Below, one piece after another: positions 46,029 through 58,247 of a stretch of 64,000 nt of DNA. The notes beneath the pieces were generated by a model, which ran no database searches, had not been told where the DNA came from, and saw only the letters and a list, made by a program, of their open reading frames with translations. Origin of the DNA: Cylicocyclus nassatus. Taxonomy: Eukaryota; Nematoda; Chromadorea; Rhabditida; Strongylidae. A program made the translations under genes and the position numbers. The stretch lies in NCBI GenBank assembly GCA_958299035.1, contig CATQJL010000001.1, positions 13,635,834 to 13,699,833 of the forward strand. Reading direction: 5' to 3'. Every line of letters starts with the position of its first letter. Within the stretch, counting starts at the first letter, position 1.

Positions 46029-47791
46029 TAATAGTAACCAATAGATTCGAAAATAAAGAAAAAAACAGTGTTGGAAACCAAAACGGAATGTTATTTGAAA
46101 ATTCTCGAATAGAGACCGTTTGTTAATCTAGGTCCGAAATGTAATTTCAATGGAAAAAGGCATTAAGGTTAGACACTAGAGGCTGCCTTAAAAAAGTGTT
46201 TATGTAAGTCTGGGCATGCTCATTCTCGCTGGCTAGCAAGTGACCTAGATTCCAGAAGCATGTCGAGACTATGAAAAAGGAGTATGCTCAACAAACTAGG
46301 CAACCTACGTACTATCGACAGACTGGATGAGCCTCAAACTTATTAGATAATTGGTAATGGACAAACAATAGATTTGGACAGTCTTTTTAGGTTAGCTTTA
46401 GACACTCCACTCAAAGAAAATCAGACCCAAATCGTACAAATGTTTCTGGTCAACTTTCGTTAAAGCAGGCTAATCAACAAAAGATCAACAAACGAAAAAT
46501 AAAACCTTTATCTTTGAACAATCGCAAAGTTATGAAATCATCAGCTCAACGTGAATTGTCAAGCAATAGAGGCGAAGTATGAGGCGAACCGGGAAGCAGG
46601 ATCGAAAGCGGAAAAACGAGGAAAAACCGCTAGGAAGGAGAGAAATAAGCTAAACTCCCCATGTGAACATGACGGACTAAAAACTGTGACAGAAGCGCGA
46701 ACGCCAACTCCATGTAACAGAAGCTCAACCATAATCTGGAAAGAAACGAACAAGAAAGAGAAAAAAGTCAGCTTACCAAAAAGGGGCAACACATTTAGGA
46801 GTAGTCAGATTCGTTAATTACTAACTTTGTGCAAAATTTGAAGAGTGTCTATTCTGGTGAAATCTCGTCCTATTTTCCCCGTAATATCATTTCATTTGTG
46901 TTGCACATGCGCTTTTGGCAAAATTCCGATAAAATCCACAGTGCTTGATATTTGGACAAAATTCATGAGAATGTAAGTTCATAAGCTCATAACCTGGCCA
47001 ACGGTGCGGAAAGAGACCTGATTCAAGCAAAGTCCGATAGCGTTGCCCACAGAGACTCTAAACTAGAAGTACACGCAAGTAGGTTCACCAACAGATGGGC
47101 AAAATGTGCAGGCGAATTTGCCACCTTGAGAGGTTTAACTACATCTTTCTCAGTATAACTTCACTGTGAAACTCTTTACTGCGAATATATTAGAATTTTC
47201 GTAAACGGTGGGTCCGAAAATATATGAGCAAATATCAGGTCAACCCAAGATCATCAGTATTTCAGCCAAAACCTGCGGCGAGCTCTTCGATCTCGAAGAC
47301 GAATATCAAATAACGCGATTTTCTTGGAAAATCTATCCACTAAAAATGTCCGACATGCTCATTACGAAAATCGCATTTGATTTGCAAGATACTGTAGATT
47401 ACGGTAAGTAGGATGGGGTAATTATTGATTTCTCCAGAGTTTGCTAGCCATTTTCGCCCTCATGTCAACGGGTTTTGAACGTTGTAAGGTTGATATAAAT
47501 TCAGGAAGCTGCTTTAGTGACGCCCATGAGAACTCTCTATCTATAGGAAGCCTTGAGCTGCGCCTTCACAAAAACCTTTCCGCAGAACATAATTGAAGAC
47601 CTAAAATTGCGCGAAACTCAAATTAAGTACTCAAAATAGCATGCAGATCAAAGTACTAATGCCAAATTAACTTTCGAAGATGTTGTTGCAAACTTGTGGC
47701 ATATAAATTGTTCGTGAAACTTGCAAATCTCCAAAATTCACCAGCCACTATCTCAATTTTGGAGAGAAGCCTACAGATAACTTTTCGTTAA
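46029..47791. other. Intergenic, one exon-like segment
   Basis: At 47266-47403 a 138-nt segment lies between an acceptor (AGTATTTCAG) and a donor (GTAAGT) with an open plus-strand frame (KTCGELFDLEDEYQITRF and on). No neighbouring exon continues it and no family is recognised, so it may be a chance frame. The frames at 46551-46817 have no domain. Confidence 0.25.
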
Positions 47792-48011
47792 AGGCAGTGT
47801 CCCGGCAGATTTGCGCCCTGGGGGTTTTGCTAGGGGTTTCCGATCATCTCACTGGCCTCCAGGCGCAGTCCGAGCTGCCTTTCGGAAATTGGGTAAACGT
47901 CCCGAAAAAGGTCTTTTCACCTGGTTTAAAGCTCATATTAAGGATCTACGGGTCCAAAAGGCCCAGAACATGCAAAAATAGGGAAATGCAAAATCTGCCG
48001 GAACAGTGCCT
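47792..48011. mobile_element. AGGCAGTG element, 220 bp
   Basis: TTAA precedes the left end AGGCAGTGTCCCGGCAGATT. The right end, read inward, is AGGCACTGTTCCGGCAGATT and is followed by TCAA, giving an imperfect TTAA duplication. Non-coding and GC-rich. Relatives at 58248, 58770 and 63241. Confidence 0.65.
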
Positions 48012-49299
48012 TCAAGGATGATACATGGGCAGATCTTCACCGAAAAATACTTAATGAAGTTCCTTACGTAGCTCGCTATATAATCTCGAAAATATGTCCA
48101 CACAAGAAACTGTTATTACTATGCACAACTAGGTAACGTGCTATTCCTCAACATCACTTGACTTCATACAGGATGACAGGAATCAGCTGTTATTCTTTGA
48201 GAGCGCGGGAGCAAGCTTGCAGACATATCCGAGTATGGCACTACATCCTTTTCCGACTGTACATCTGCTCTGTGCCATCTGCAGCAAATGAATGTATTTC
48301 AACTTATTTGTAACTCAGTATGCATACGCATACCACCGCGTTACGACCTGTAAGAATGAAAGCAATTGATTTTTAAGAATTTCTCCTTACAGTTTAACCT
48401 TTCTTGGCTTGGTTGTATTGAGTCAATAGTAAAAGCTTTCACAGTTTGTTCCATCAAAAGAGGTAGTAATGGGGAGTCTTTACTAAGGCGTGGTCGCTTG
48501 TCCCGCGCAGTGTGCGGGCTCACATATACAGCTGCAGATACCTTGCGCATAGTTACTGCAAACGCATCAGATAGTATTCTGAGCAAGTTTTCAAACGGAT
48601 CCGTGCGAAGTGACTTTTTACGGTTCCTACACTATCCACACAAAGTGACACCAACAGCAAATGGATTTAAATTTTATCCACTGAGGGGTCCATCCAACAA
48701 AAATCTAGTTTGTGAAAACTAAGGTATACCTACCGTGTCCCGTAGATTGTGACGCATCTATATACTGGAAGATGCGCCTCGCCGAGCTGCATCGAATGGT
48801 ACGCTTAGATATAAAATTCATAAACTTCGAATCGAGGTAAGGTATTTCGACGAATTCTGGAGCAGTTAGGCCGCGGCCGCCTAATCTTAAGCGCCCGAAA
48901 TTTTTTTCGAGAAACTGAGATTTGACTCCAAAGATTTCTTTCAAGAGCTTCCTGTATGAAACAGAGTCCTTTTCCTCTTGATTTGTAAAGTGTAGACAGT
49001 GCCTCGAGTCAGAATTAAGCCTTTTGAAAAGCCGGTAGGGATTTCTTTCCAACAATGTCCTCTTTGGAACTTCTTACCATTAGTTTCTACATCTACGAAA
49101 AGGAACGTTTTAAGAATGCTGTTGTTCTTTCTGCTCTACGTATACTTATACGGCTTATCCATCCGTGCAAATTCGATATTTGTATCCATTGTTTGAATTT
49201 GAGGTACTAATGGAGGTTGCGTACGTTTTAACTTGCATAGGTTTCGTTCGAAATTCTCTCCTATGTATGCGTAGACATGCTCTACTAATCATGTGTTAG
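48012..49299. other. Intergenic, nothing certain
   Basis: Overlapping frames on both strands (48341-48722, 48705-49055) lack domain or splice support. A possible leader (MLLFFLLYVYLYGLSIRA, 49116) precedes the exons at 49300, but its donor (GTATCC) is weak. Confidence 0.25.
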
Positions 49300-50274
49300 G
49301 TGAGAAGCACCAACAAGGCAGTGCACTGCGAATGCGCCGAGGAAGTACCTATGGGAAATTGGCCGGAATCCACCCTATATGTGAGCATTTACTTGTTTGC
49401 CCCTAATGTATGTTCTTACAGTTTGATTACCTACAGGTGCTATTTTGTAGAGCTGGCTTAAACTTAGCTGCTGAGTAATTGTGAGAGGAGTGATTTGTTA
49501 CGCCATTAAGATTGGAAAACCTGAGAACTTCGCAAAAAGTTAGATTACGAAATCAGCGTACCGTGGAAAATGGAGTGGAAACCTTACTACACAACTTTTG
49601 AGAAAATTCCGAAGTATTTCTTTCTTAATGGCCTTTTTCATCATAGCGCTGTATGCTGAATATTCCTATCGCAGCTTCACATAACGACACCTAAAGTTAG
49701 GGACTTCTTGGGAAGGGAGGTATCAACAATCAAATAGTGAGTACATACTTGTAGGACACCTTGTAAATTGAATTCACCTAAGGAATTCATACTCCATAGT
49801 CTAGTAAATACTCCCATTGATTATGAATCACGTTTGCTAGCATTTCAGTACTTCTTTACAACAAGCGTGAGGAATGTCTGTTATGTAAGCAAATTCGAAG
49901 AAAATACTTTTATGGCCCTTTTAAGTTTGTATTAGTTCTATGTACAGAAATGTTACTATCTTCATTTGACTAATCATAAGTCTTTCGTTGCGGTTATAGC
50001 ACTAAAACATAAGAAAGCGAAAGCTAATTATAGCCTCAAATGGAAGCAGTCCTTCAGAGCGCTAGCTATAAGTTTGATTTTATTGTACTTCTGTGTATTG
50101 GTTCTAGAATTCTACCCCTTTTCTGTGCCTGTTTATGAACTGCTAATTTGGAAGAAAAACCCATCTTTCATAAACATTGCTTACATCAAAGCTCTTTTCT
50201 TCTAGTTTTTCACGCAGATTCTCGATAACTTAGCAATCTCTGTGCTTCCGTACTTCGAGAGGAAAGCAAAATAA
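49300..50274 (+). CDS. Putative multi-exon membrane-protein gene
   Basis: Exon-like blocks share phase 0 and plausible junctions: 49300-49380 (VRSTNKAVHCECAEEVPMG..., donor GTGAGC), a 41-nt intron with acceptor TTCTTACAG, 49422-49436, 49544 onward (ending LMAFFIIALYAEYSYR), 49849-49884 (acceptor CATTTCAG, donor GTAAGC), 49948-50205 and perhaps 50218-50274. The 49948 block has a basic WKQ stretch followed by a membrane helix (ALAISLILLYFCVLVLEF). That layout recalls the FRAG1/PGAP2 family, but the match is weak. The link between the third and fourth blocks does not close in phase, so an exon is missed or this is a decayed gene. Confidence 0.35.
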
Positions 50275-50807
50275 TCGGAATTTCATTTCTTTATCGCCGT
50301 GAAATTCGCAGCCAGCGGAGGAAGTGTCTTTTGAAAGATGATTTTCAGAGGGGACTTGTGCTTATTAATATACATACGAATTTAGAAAAATTTCACATGA
50401 ATTTTTATCATAAACATAACTCGTTTTTATCGCTATGTGTCGCATGAAAGACAGACGCTATGGTCTCACGGAATTTGTGCTCTATACAGCGAGATTGGGC
50501 CAAGAACATTTGTTATTTGAAAAACGAAAAGATTTTCTCAGTTGTCAATTCTCAATTCGCGAACAAAATCAAGAAACTGCACAAGTGCATTTTCTGCCAC
50601 CACAAAAAACAGAATGATTTGGCCTATTCAGATTTTTTTGCAAAAATTTACATTAATTCAGTGAAGTATGCTAGTAGGAGTACCCAGTCGTATCTTTGCT
50701 ACGCAGTGAGTAGTGTTCCCACAATTACACTACATCCCAAATTAGTTACGGTTTTTCAAAATAAGGTTCCTGCAAGTAGATATTCTGCGAATTTCGATCA
50801 AGACTCT
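50275..50807. other. Intergenic, nothing recognised
   Basis: AT-rich DNA. Two overlapping plus-strand frames (50435-50816) show no domain. Confidence 0.35.
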
Positions 50808-50960
50808 GGCCCGTAGTAAACCCCCATCAGTGCATCTCTCTTGACGCGGACAGGGGGCGAGCTCATCGCGCCTCAGTCCAGCATCCAGTGAACTATTGAT
50901 CTGAATGCGGATCTCTTTCTAGACATGATAATCATGTTCGCTCTTAAAAAGGCAACCACT

Positions 50961-51034
50961 AGAGCTGGCTTGGTCGAGCAGGTAAGCGGTTGAAATTGTA
51001 CGCGCGCGGCCATGGTTCGACACCGGCTAGCGCC
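50961..51034 (+). other. tRNA-like sequence (A and B boxes)
   Basis: TGGCTTGGTCGAGCAGG fits an A box and ATGGTTCGACACC a B box about 50 nt later, as in tRNA genes, followed by GGCTAGCGCCA. The acceptor stem does not pair well, so this is most likely a tRNA-derived SINE head rather than a functional tRNA. Confidence 0.45.
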
Positions 51035-51455
51035 ACGCTTTTGCTGTATCGCAGGGCGTCTTTGATAGTGACCACTATCGGAAAATCGATGATGACCGCT
51101 ATCAAGGATTTCGCCTGGAAAATGCATGAATGAAACAAAAACGCATTTACGAAAATTTCATGCAAAATTGAAATAACTGCAACATGAATTCAATGAAATA
51201 AATCTAAAAATTCTTGCCTTAAGCAGCTTTTCAGAGAAAAAGCCAACAAACTTTACAAAAAAAATTCTGTTTTCTTCCTTTCCATGCGATAATCAGCTGT
51301 TCATCGATTCTCTCCTTTTGGGGCGCGATTGTGCAGTTTTGCGCCGATTTTGTCTGCATTTTTAGCCTAGCTGATGTGTATCGTAAGTTACTCAGGAGCA
51401 ACTTACGGAAGTCTTGTCTGCGTCTCCTCTTATACACACTATTTGCATCACTCTA

Positions 51456-51496
51456 ACATCAGTTCACGTTCAGGTCACTTGAACGTGAACTGATGT
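51456..51496. repeat. Perfect 17-bp hairpin with 7-nt loop
   Basis: ACATCAGTTCACGTTCA, loop GGTCACT, then the exact inverse. A second hairpin with the same CATCAGTTCAC stem lies near 51579-51610, and single CAGTTCACTTG words occur at 51533 and 51619. The cluster is subterminal in the element at 50808-51654. Confidence 0.8.
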
Positions 51497-51654
51497 AGAA
51501 GAGTTGACTGCAACAGGTGGACAGATGGTCAGCTATCAGTTCACTCGCCATTCTTATAGCATGGGAGGGTGGGAGGTCATCAGTTCACTTGACGTGAGGT
51601 GAACTGATGGGATAAGTTCAGTTCACTTGAAATGATCGAGCTTTACTACGGGCC

Positions 51655-53277
51655 TCTCTCTTTGTTGCTGTAGTAGCATTTGAGCAAGCAAGGAAACGTC
51701 AGAAATTTGCAGGTAGTGGCACACTTCATTGCACTCCAATAGTCTTGTCTAGAAAGAGTTATGTTGGTTAAGGTTTGAGCAAAATTTGTAGAATTCAAAA
51801 ACAATCCACTGAATTTATATTGCATCATAGTTCATAAATAACGAGTAGTGAAGTTGTTTGGTGAATTAAACTTCAATTCAAAAACGTGTACATTGTGAAA
51901 GATTCACAACTTCCAATGGAGGGTATACAAATATACATTGTGGAAGTACACGTTGACACTCACCTATGGAAATGGCTTTATCCAAGCAAACTGCAAAGTG
52001 CTGGGGTTATAATTAATGCAAGTTCTTCAAAGATCACCTTGCGTCACAGTAGATGCTTTTTGAAACGGTCTTACTAAACGAGATAGAGGCTTTTGCAAAC
52101 AGCAAACCCTTGGCTATACACACGTTTGTATTAGGCTGTTGCAAAAATGATGTCCGTTTTTCTAGGCCTACTTCCCGAACAACTTTTATCCTTCAAAATT
52201 TGTTCGATAACAGATATATACAGTGATAAAGATATATTCAGATATAAATAGTTTCCGATATATATTCTGCATATGCTGGGAAGCTTTCTTCATGTACTTT
52301 TAAAAAAAAGGTGAAATCAAACTTCTATCCCATTAGTGAGACTTTCACCAGTATCTAGCACAGCTGCACTCAAAATCGGAATTTCGTTGCTTTTATTTCC
52401 TTGGCCACAATTCAGGCGCAGAACGAATTCGTTTGACAACATAGCAACTGTGTAGGATGAATACTGTTTACCTATTGCATGTTTAATAAATTTTCGAATA
52501 TATCTGGATTGAAATTGACGCTTCAAATAAGATACTCGACTCGCTGCATTGCGCTCTAAGGATTGAAATCTTTTTCCTGATCAAGGCAATCGCCGAAGCT
52601 TTGTTATTTCTGCATGCTTGAGGTCAGAATATCTTGCCTACAATTTTTGCAGAAAAAACTTTGCTATTCATTGCACGAAGAGTTCTTAATTTTCATAGTT
52701 TGGAGCCTTCTGGCTTACCACAGATAGACTCAAAAAGTGAACAGTTTTGGATTTCTATCTTTTTTCGCAGGTCCTCTTCGATGAGGATTTTGCTATACAG
52801 ACGTATGCTACTAACTTGCATCTACAAAATAAACCGATTAGCACTTATAGAAGGAAAACTTGAAGGAAGTTGTAATCTCTCAAAGACGAAGTTTCAAAAA
52901 AAAACTTTTGGTTCTTCGACACATCGTTTTCTTCCCGTTCGCGAATCAGTATATGCAGGTGTGGCTCGAATTTTATTTATTTATTCATTTATTTATTTAA
53001 ATGCATTCGGCGATGCGCCAAGAAGAACAGAAAACATAACAGATAACCATTCGTCTACACACCTAGTACAGTAGCAGGGGAAGGGCCAGACGTATTATGA
53101 AGCAATTCACCTCAGACATGGATTACATGCGGTCCATGAACGTTAACTTTTCCATGACAAACTCTCAAGTCAGTTCCAGGGCAACGAAACTATCGGTGTG
53201 TGGTCGGACAGAATATCAGGGCTAGTGACAGGAACAAAAGAAAAGATATAATAGAACGTAAATAATGATATGTATTA
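51655..53277. other. Intergenic with repeat fragments
   Basis: TA plus GGCTGTTGCAAAAATGATGT at 52134 looks like the left end of a mariner-like element whose right end is missing. AATAAATGAATAAATAAAT-type sequence near 52970-53005 (read on the minus strand) resembles a LINE 3' tail. No gene evidence; frames at 52634-53074 lack domains. Confidence 0.35.
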
Positions 53278-54152
53278 GGTTGTCCCGAAAGTTTTGTCGG
53301 TTTTTTTCATCGCTCACTAAAACCCACAGTACACTAATACATGGACGATCTAGGCATTTCGTAATTCAGATTTTGATCCTCTTTCTTATAGCTACATTTG
53401 CTCTTCTATCTACCCTGTCTTTGCCCATGTTATCGCTATGGCTTTTTGACCAGTTCAGCAGTAACGCCAAGTCCTTCCAGAATTTAAAAAATTTTTATCC
53501 TGACGTTTTCAAAGAGCGGTAGTAATTGTTATCTAGTGCAAATCTTTGGCTACATTATGCTTATTTTAGATCACATGGGCCACGTTTATCAAGTCCGTTA
53601 TTAATTTATTTGAGAAAAACCGCGGCTTTTTGATTACGTCCACCACGTAAAGTTACCGAAAATTCAAAAGGCTGGTTTTTCAAAGCAAATTAAACTTGGT
53701 TATATTGCATAGTTATTGTTTATTAGCAATCAAGTTTCGATTCGCAAAAATTTTGAAACCTTTCATGTTTATGCTGCAGTTGCGTGTTTCATGACTTTGT
53801 CAAAAATCGAGACCTCCGAAGATATAATTTTTTGAAGCTAAAAACAGCAGATTGGGAGAATCTAAAAACAATGTCATATAGTCCGAGAATTGCTCTATTT
53901 GACCCATACTTAACCCTTTTCGAAAGAATAGAACGAAATTCATAAAAATTAGCCTAACTTTAAGCAAAAAAAATTGGCAGGTGGAGAATTTTGGCAATTA
54001 TCAAAGGAAGCATGCAACATTGTGGTTCGAAAATGTACCCGTCTGCAAGAGAAGAGAAAGCTGCATCGAATGCATGTTGAAACTCATTCAGATGTTTATT
54101 GTGCGTGGTTTTATAGTGGTTTGAAAAAACCGACAAAACTTTCGGGACAGCC
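53278..54152. mobile_element. Palindromic mariner-like MITE (GGTTGTCCCGAAAG)
   Basis: Left end GGTTGTCCCGAAAGTTTTGT and inverse right end GGCTGTCCCGAAAGTTTTGT continue together into CGGTTTTTT, with TA on both sides. The arms pair partially. The right arm carries CTGCATCGAATGC, a variant of the shared internal motif. Confidence 0.8.
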
Positions 54153-54479
54153 TAATATATCAAATGTTAGTACCACTACATTTTGCAAAGACAAAAAACT
54201 ATGTAGAATTATGTGTCGTGTTGGAGGACGACAAAAAGAGACGCGACGATACCTATAACAAAAACCGGGAAGAGGAAAAAGTTTCAGTAGTTATGAAAAC
54301 CCTTAACTTGCAAGGTCAACTTGCGCCATTCTACGTCTAAAAACAGCTGATCCTTCAAATGATAAGGTCAAAAGTAGAAGCCTGCAAAGCCATCTAGGCG
54401 TTCTGTAAAAAAGGGTATTAAATGTTCGTAGAAAGCGTTTCCTATAAATACGTAGATAATGAATGTTGAACCCACTCGT

Positions 54480-56070
54480 CCTACTACTAGGTCTGAAAAT
54501 CCAATACTTACTTGCGTTAAGCCTAATTTCCTTACGAAGGAGTCGAAGAACGAAAATAAGACCTAGATAAGTTCGTCCAAATCCCAGACTCTTTATTGCT
54601 AAGGACTTGAGGCTTTCTTCATATTTAGGTATTTCGTGAAAAGCTAATTTTTTTACGACATCAGAGAAATAAAATGCGAGTAAATGTTCGTTGAACTTTT
54701 TTTAATTTCAAAATGTCTTTTTTTGAAAAAAATTACATTAACAGAACAGTATTCGAGGTGCGGTAAAACGAACGCTTTTTAGGAGCTCTGCAATATCAAT
54801 GGATTGTCAGTACGAACAGATCGGAGGATCGAAAAAAAGAACTGAATATGCTCTATTCACCACGTTGTCTATGTGATGCGAAAACCTCAAGTCACTATCT
54901 ATTGAACCTTAGCAATGAAGCAGTTCTTGAACAACGTTCCATTTATCTAGTAGACGGAATTCTCGTTATCAACAATGCATGACAAAATATTTATTCGAAT
55001 TGACTGGAATGCCAGAGAATGATGCCCACTCTAACATTCTTTCCAGGGAATGCTTTGTTGCAAATCGAACTTCATCACCATTCTTCGCGCTATAGTTCCC
55101 GTAAATCGTAATATCGTCCGCATACATTTGAATTTTTATATGCTCGGATGTTCTCAAGATCGCCGGGAGATCAGCGGTATAAATCAGAAAAAGTATTGGA
55201 GAAATGGTTCCTTGTGGAACACCACTAACCCAAGTTTGTCTATCCAAAAAATAGTGCTCTACTTTGACTGCCGTGGCTCTATTACTCAAATACGATTCAA
55301 ACCATTTCAGAGGTTACTATTCACACCATTTTACTCCAGTTTCCACAGAAGTTTCTTATGATCAACTCGATCAGATGCTTTTGAAAGGTCTATATAAACA
55401 GTGTCTACTGATTCATTTCTGTTTAAAGCTAGAGTCCAATCAAAAACTGAGTCAGCAAGGTTGGTGGCTGTGGAAGAACTTGCCATGAAACCATGCTGAT
55501 TGGGGGAATAGTTCTAGTTTTTTCAAGCCATGTAAGTAGCTTATCTCGCAGAACTTTTTCATTACCTTTACTGCTGTTGCAATCAAACTGATGGGGCGAA
55601 AATCGGCTAGAGAAGAGGCATTAGGAACTTTGGAAATTGCCGTAACCCGCCTTTTTCCATATGTGGAACTTGGTTTAACATCATTGATATGTTAAATATG
55701 TATGTGTGCGAGTGGGACGCAAAGAGGTGATACACATTTCTCAAAAAGAATCTGCGATATCTCATCATAGGCTTTAGTGAAAGAAGATCTAAGCTTGATC
55801 GGATATCTCAAAACATCGTAGGAGGTGAAAAAAAAACACTTGAGAGGCAATGGTGATAAGGCAGCGTTCATACTGATCCGGAAGTTTGGGAACAGTTCCA
55901 GCACAGCGCTCAGATTGAACGCTTTGCTTTAACTGTTCCCGAATTTCGGGATCAGTATGAACGCAGCCTAAACGAGAGTGGGTGTGAAGAAGTTCATCTC
56001 GGAAGTACGGTGCTCGAATTAGATACACTGGCAAAGTGAAGTGCTAGAGCTTCAGCTTTTTCGCAATCCG
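54480..56070 (-). pseudogene. Decayed LINE (CR1/Jockey-type) reverse transcriptase
   Basis: Read on the minus strand, ordered fragments in shifting frames match a non-LTR reverse transcriptase: SFTKAYDEISQILFEKC (about 55790), LADFRPISLIATAVKV (about 55600), NQHGFMASSST (about 55490), YIDLSKASDRVDHKKLL (about 55370), SGVPQGTISPILFLIY (about 55220), and the catalytic YADD in MYADDITIYG (about 55120). Weaker C-terminal matches continue to about 54480. The upstream endonuclease is absent. Frameshifts, stops and a 109-bp MITE at 55860-55968 show that it is dead. The style of the A and B motifs fits CR1/Jockey better than RTE. Confidence 0.8.
55860..55968. mobile_element. 109-bp MITE inside the LINE
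   Basis: GGCAGCGTTCATACTGATCC at the left and GGATCAGTATGAACGCAGCC at the right are nearly exact inverses about 25 bp long. The centre also half-pairs (GGGAACAG / CTGTTCCC). LINE-like frames continue on both sides, so this inserted into the LINE. Confidence 0.75.
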
Positions 56071-56313
56071 TTCATCTGAAGGTTTACTGCTTCTGATGCT
56101 CTTGGTTGTGTTTAAAACTATGAAGACTGGACAAAAAGTGAAACTTTGAGAACTTTGCAAAACGGAGATTATTTTTGCAACTACCAGTAAAATAATAGCA
56201 ACTACCAAAAAGGTTCGCCCGAGAATTAGAAAATTTAGTAATCCTCTACTTTTAAATAAGGTAATTTGCTTAAAAATCTTCTAGAGTGGCGCGACTTATT
56301 CTCACCGTATAAG

Positions 56314-57041
56314 CAGGGCTCGGCACAGGTGGCTTGCAAAGCAGGCTGGATATCGTTTTGGGGAAAAAAGCAAAGGGGATATCGTTTTTGCGGAAGAGCA
56401 TAACGCTGTCTTTCGATCTGCTGCCGGCACGCTGCCGACATGCCGCCGGCAAATAAACAAAGGGTTTGTTTACAGCGAAGTGAAGATGAAATGGCACCGA
56501 AATAGGTGTGTAGACGGGCAATGGGGAGTTAGGACTATGTATGAAAAATGAAAAAATTATGTGAACTAAGGGCATGGCAAACTTTTTTCGGGGTTAGGTG
56601 GCTTTCAAACCACCTGGATAGCCACCTGAGGTGGCTTAGCGCAAACAAAGTCATCTAATTCATACACTTCACATAATTTTTTCAAATTTTTTACATAAAA
56701 GTAATCTACATCTAATACTCTACAAAACAGCTCTTGTACCTCCCAAACTCTCTCCTCCTCGCCTAGTTATAGCCCTCTAAATTATCTGGGTGGCAGCGGC
56801 GAAGGTGCTCCAAGCTCGCGGTGGTGCGCGGCGGACACAGCATGCTGCCAACCCGGAGAATACATACAATCAGTAGTTCTTATTGCCTATTTATTATCGG
56901 TCTTGTATTCTATTTCATTCTTTTTGTTTTCATGTTTGATTTGTTCGTTAGAGTGTCAAGGGGGATGTCGTACTTTTATGGCGAAGTCAAGGGGGACTTC
57001 GTTTTTTGCATTTTCAACTAGCCACCTCGTGCCGAGCCCTG
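56314..57041. mobile_element. Non-autonomous hAT element (CAGGGCTCGGC family), copy C
   Basis: Ends CAGGGCTCGGCACAGGTGGC and inverse CAGGGCTCGGCACGAGGTGG with a perfect 8-bp duplication, CGTATAAG (56306-56313 and 57042-57049). The interior has GGCTGGATATCGTTTTG near the left and GGGGGACTTCGTTTT near the right, as in copies A and D. No transposase. Confidence 0.88.
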
Positions 57042-57122
57042 CGTATAAGTGGATCGTCGGATGACAAGTTGGGCAAGGAATATAAGAGCTTTTATAGCGG
57101 AATTTTATGTGCGCAATTATTG

Positions 57123-58017
57123 GGTTGATGCACAATTCTTGCACCAGAAAATACAAAAAAAATTATTTTAGAAAATGCTTAAACAAACTATTCAACTCAC
57201 ATGTTCTGCTCTATGTTACATATATCAAAAGTAGTATTTTATAGTACATTTTGGGAAATCAATTTTGTAACCGGGGGTGCCTAGTGGTATAACGGTTTTA
57301 ACCGAAATGATAGACAACACGGATTGAACGACTAATAGTTTATCTCAGAAAAAAACGGCAACGAACAACAAGAAACAACAATGCGTAACTCGAACAAGGC
57401 TAAACAACGAAACGACGGGCTTTACCCTCTTGACCACTTCGGCAGGCTTACTGGTTACTTTCTATCTAAGGGGGAGATCCGCCTCTCTTCGAAGGAGTTA
57501 GCTCCCGCTAGCGCTTCCTCAGCGCGGACTCTGAGGCCTCCCCCTGACTCCCGGTATCTATACCCTGCCGAAGGGGTCACCGCGGGCTTTTCTTCCCGCT
57601 ACTGGAGATCGGTAGGTCGGTGATCCGCGCCCTCTGACAATTTAAAACAAAATCGATAAGTCATTTCAAAAAATCGAAATTCGTAAATATTCGCAGAGAC
57701 ATCCAATCACTACCAACTTCTCTTAGTTAAAAAGAGCATGCCATAAAACTTAGATTAAAAATAAGTTTGAATTCTATTAGACGTTTTAGCAATTTTAGTG
57801 AGAAAAGATCGAAAAATCACATTTTGGGTGTTTCTTTTGGGTATTTTTCTTATTCACCTTGTATCGCTGCCATATGCCCTCAAGAACTTTTGGCTCGAGC
57901 ACCGTCAGAAATCGCAAGTCTTGCTCTTTCTACTATGTATCGAACCAGAAAATTCCATCGCAGCTGGATAAAGCAACAGAATTTTTAAAATTTTGGTGCG
58001 AGAATTATGCATCAACC
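57123..58017. mobile_element. Mariner-like MITE (GGTTGATGCA) with GC-rich insert
   Basis: Left end GGTTGATGCACAATTCTTGC, inverse right end GGTTGATGCATAATTCTCGC. The right flank is TA and the left is changed to TG. Between about 57275 and 57640 lies a GC-rich segment unlike the arms, beginning GGGGGTGCCTAGTGGTATAA (A-box-like) and ending near GTGATCCGCGCC. This is possibly an inserted SINE, but no proper B box follows. Confidence 0.65.
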
Positions 58018-58247
58018 TAGTAGAAGAAAATCATTCGTAAAGCGCGTTCACAATTATACGAATACAATATATTATGGAAGTTCAGTCTTTTTGGAAGAAT
58101 TTAAAAAACTACGATACTACGTGCAAAAGCATACTCAGACAACTGAAGGGAAATTTCGCAGCACTTTCGCAGCTTTTGCACCGAGTCGCCCTGCAAAAGG
58201 CTGCGGAAATGCTGAAAATATGGGGTTTTCCGCATTACATTGTTTAA

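Larger units (their letters stand above)
50808..51654. mobile_element. Element with GGCCCGTAGTAAA terminal repeats
   Basis: Left end GGCCCGTAGTAAACCCCCAT and inverse right end GGCCCGTAGTAAAGCTCGAT. After 13 identical bases the match continues at alternating positions to ATCA. The interior has a tRNA-like unit near its left side and strong small hairpins at its right side. Flanks are CT-rich, so the duplication length cannot be read. Superfamily unknown. Confidence 0.6.

Noticed and set aside
46551..46817. Lysine-rich 88-residue frame
   Set aside because: No splice context, no domain, and an equally long antisense frame. Simple purine-rich sequence explains it.
57276..57330. tRNA gene beginning GGGGGTGCCTAGTGGTATAA
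   Set aside because: The A-box-like start is not followed by a B box in the right orientation or by a foldable cloverleaf.
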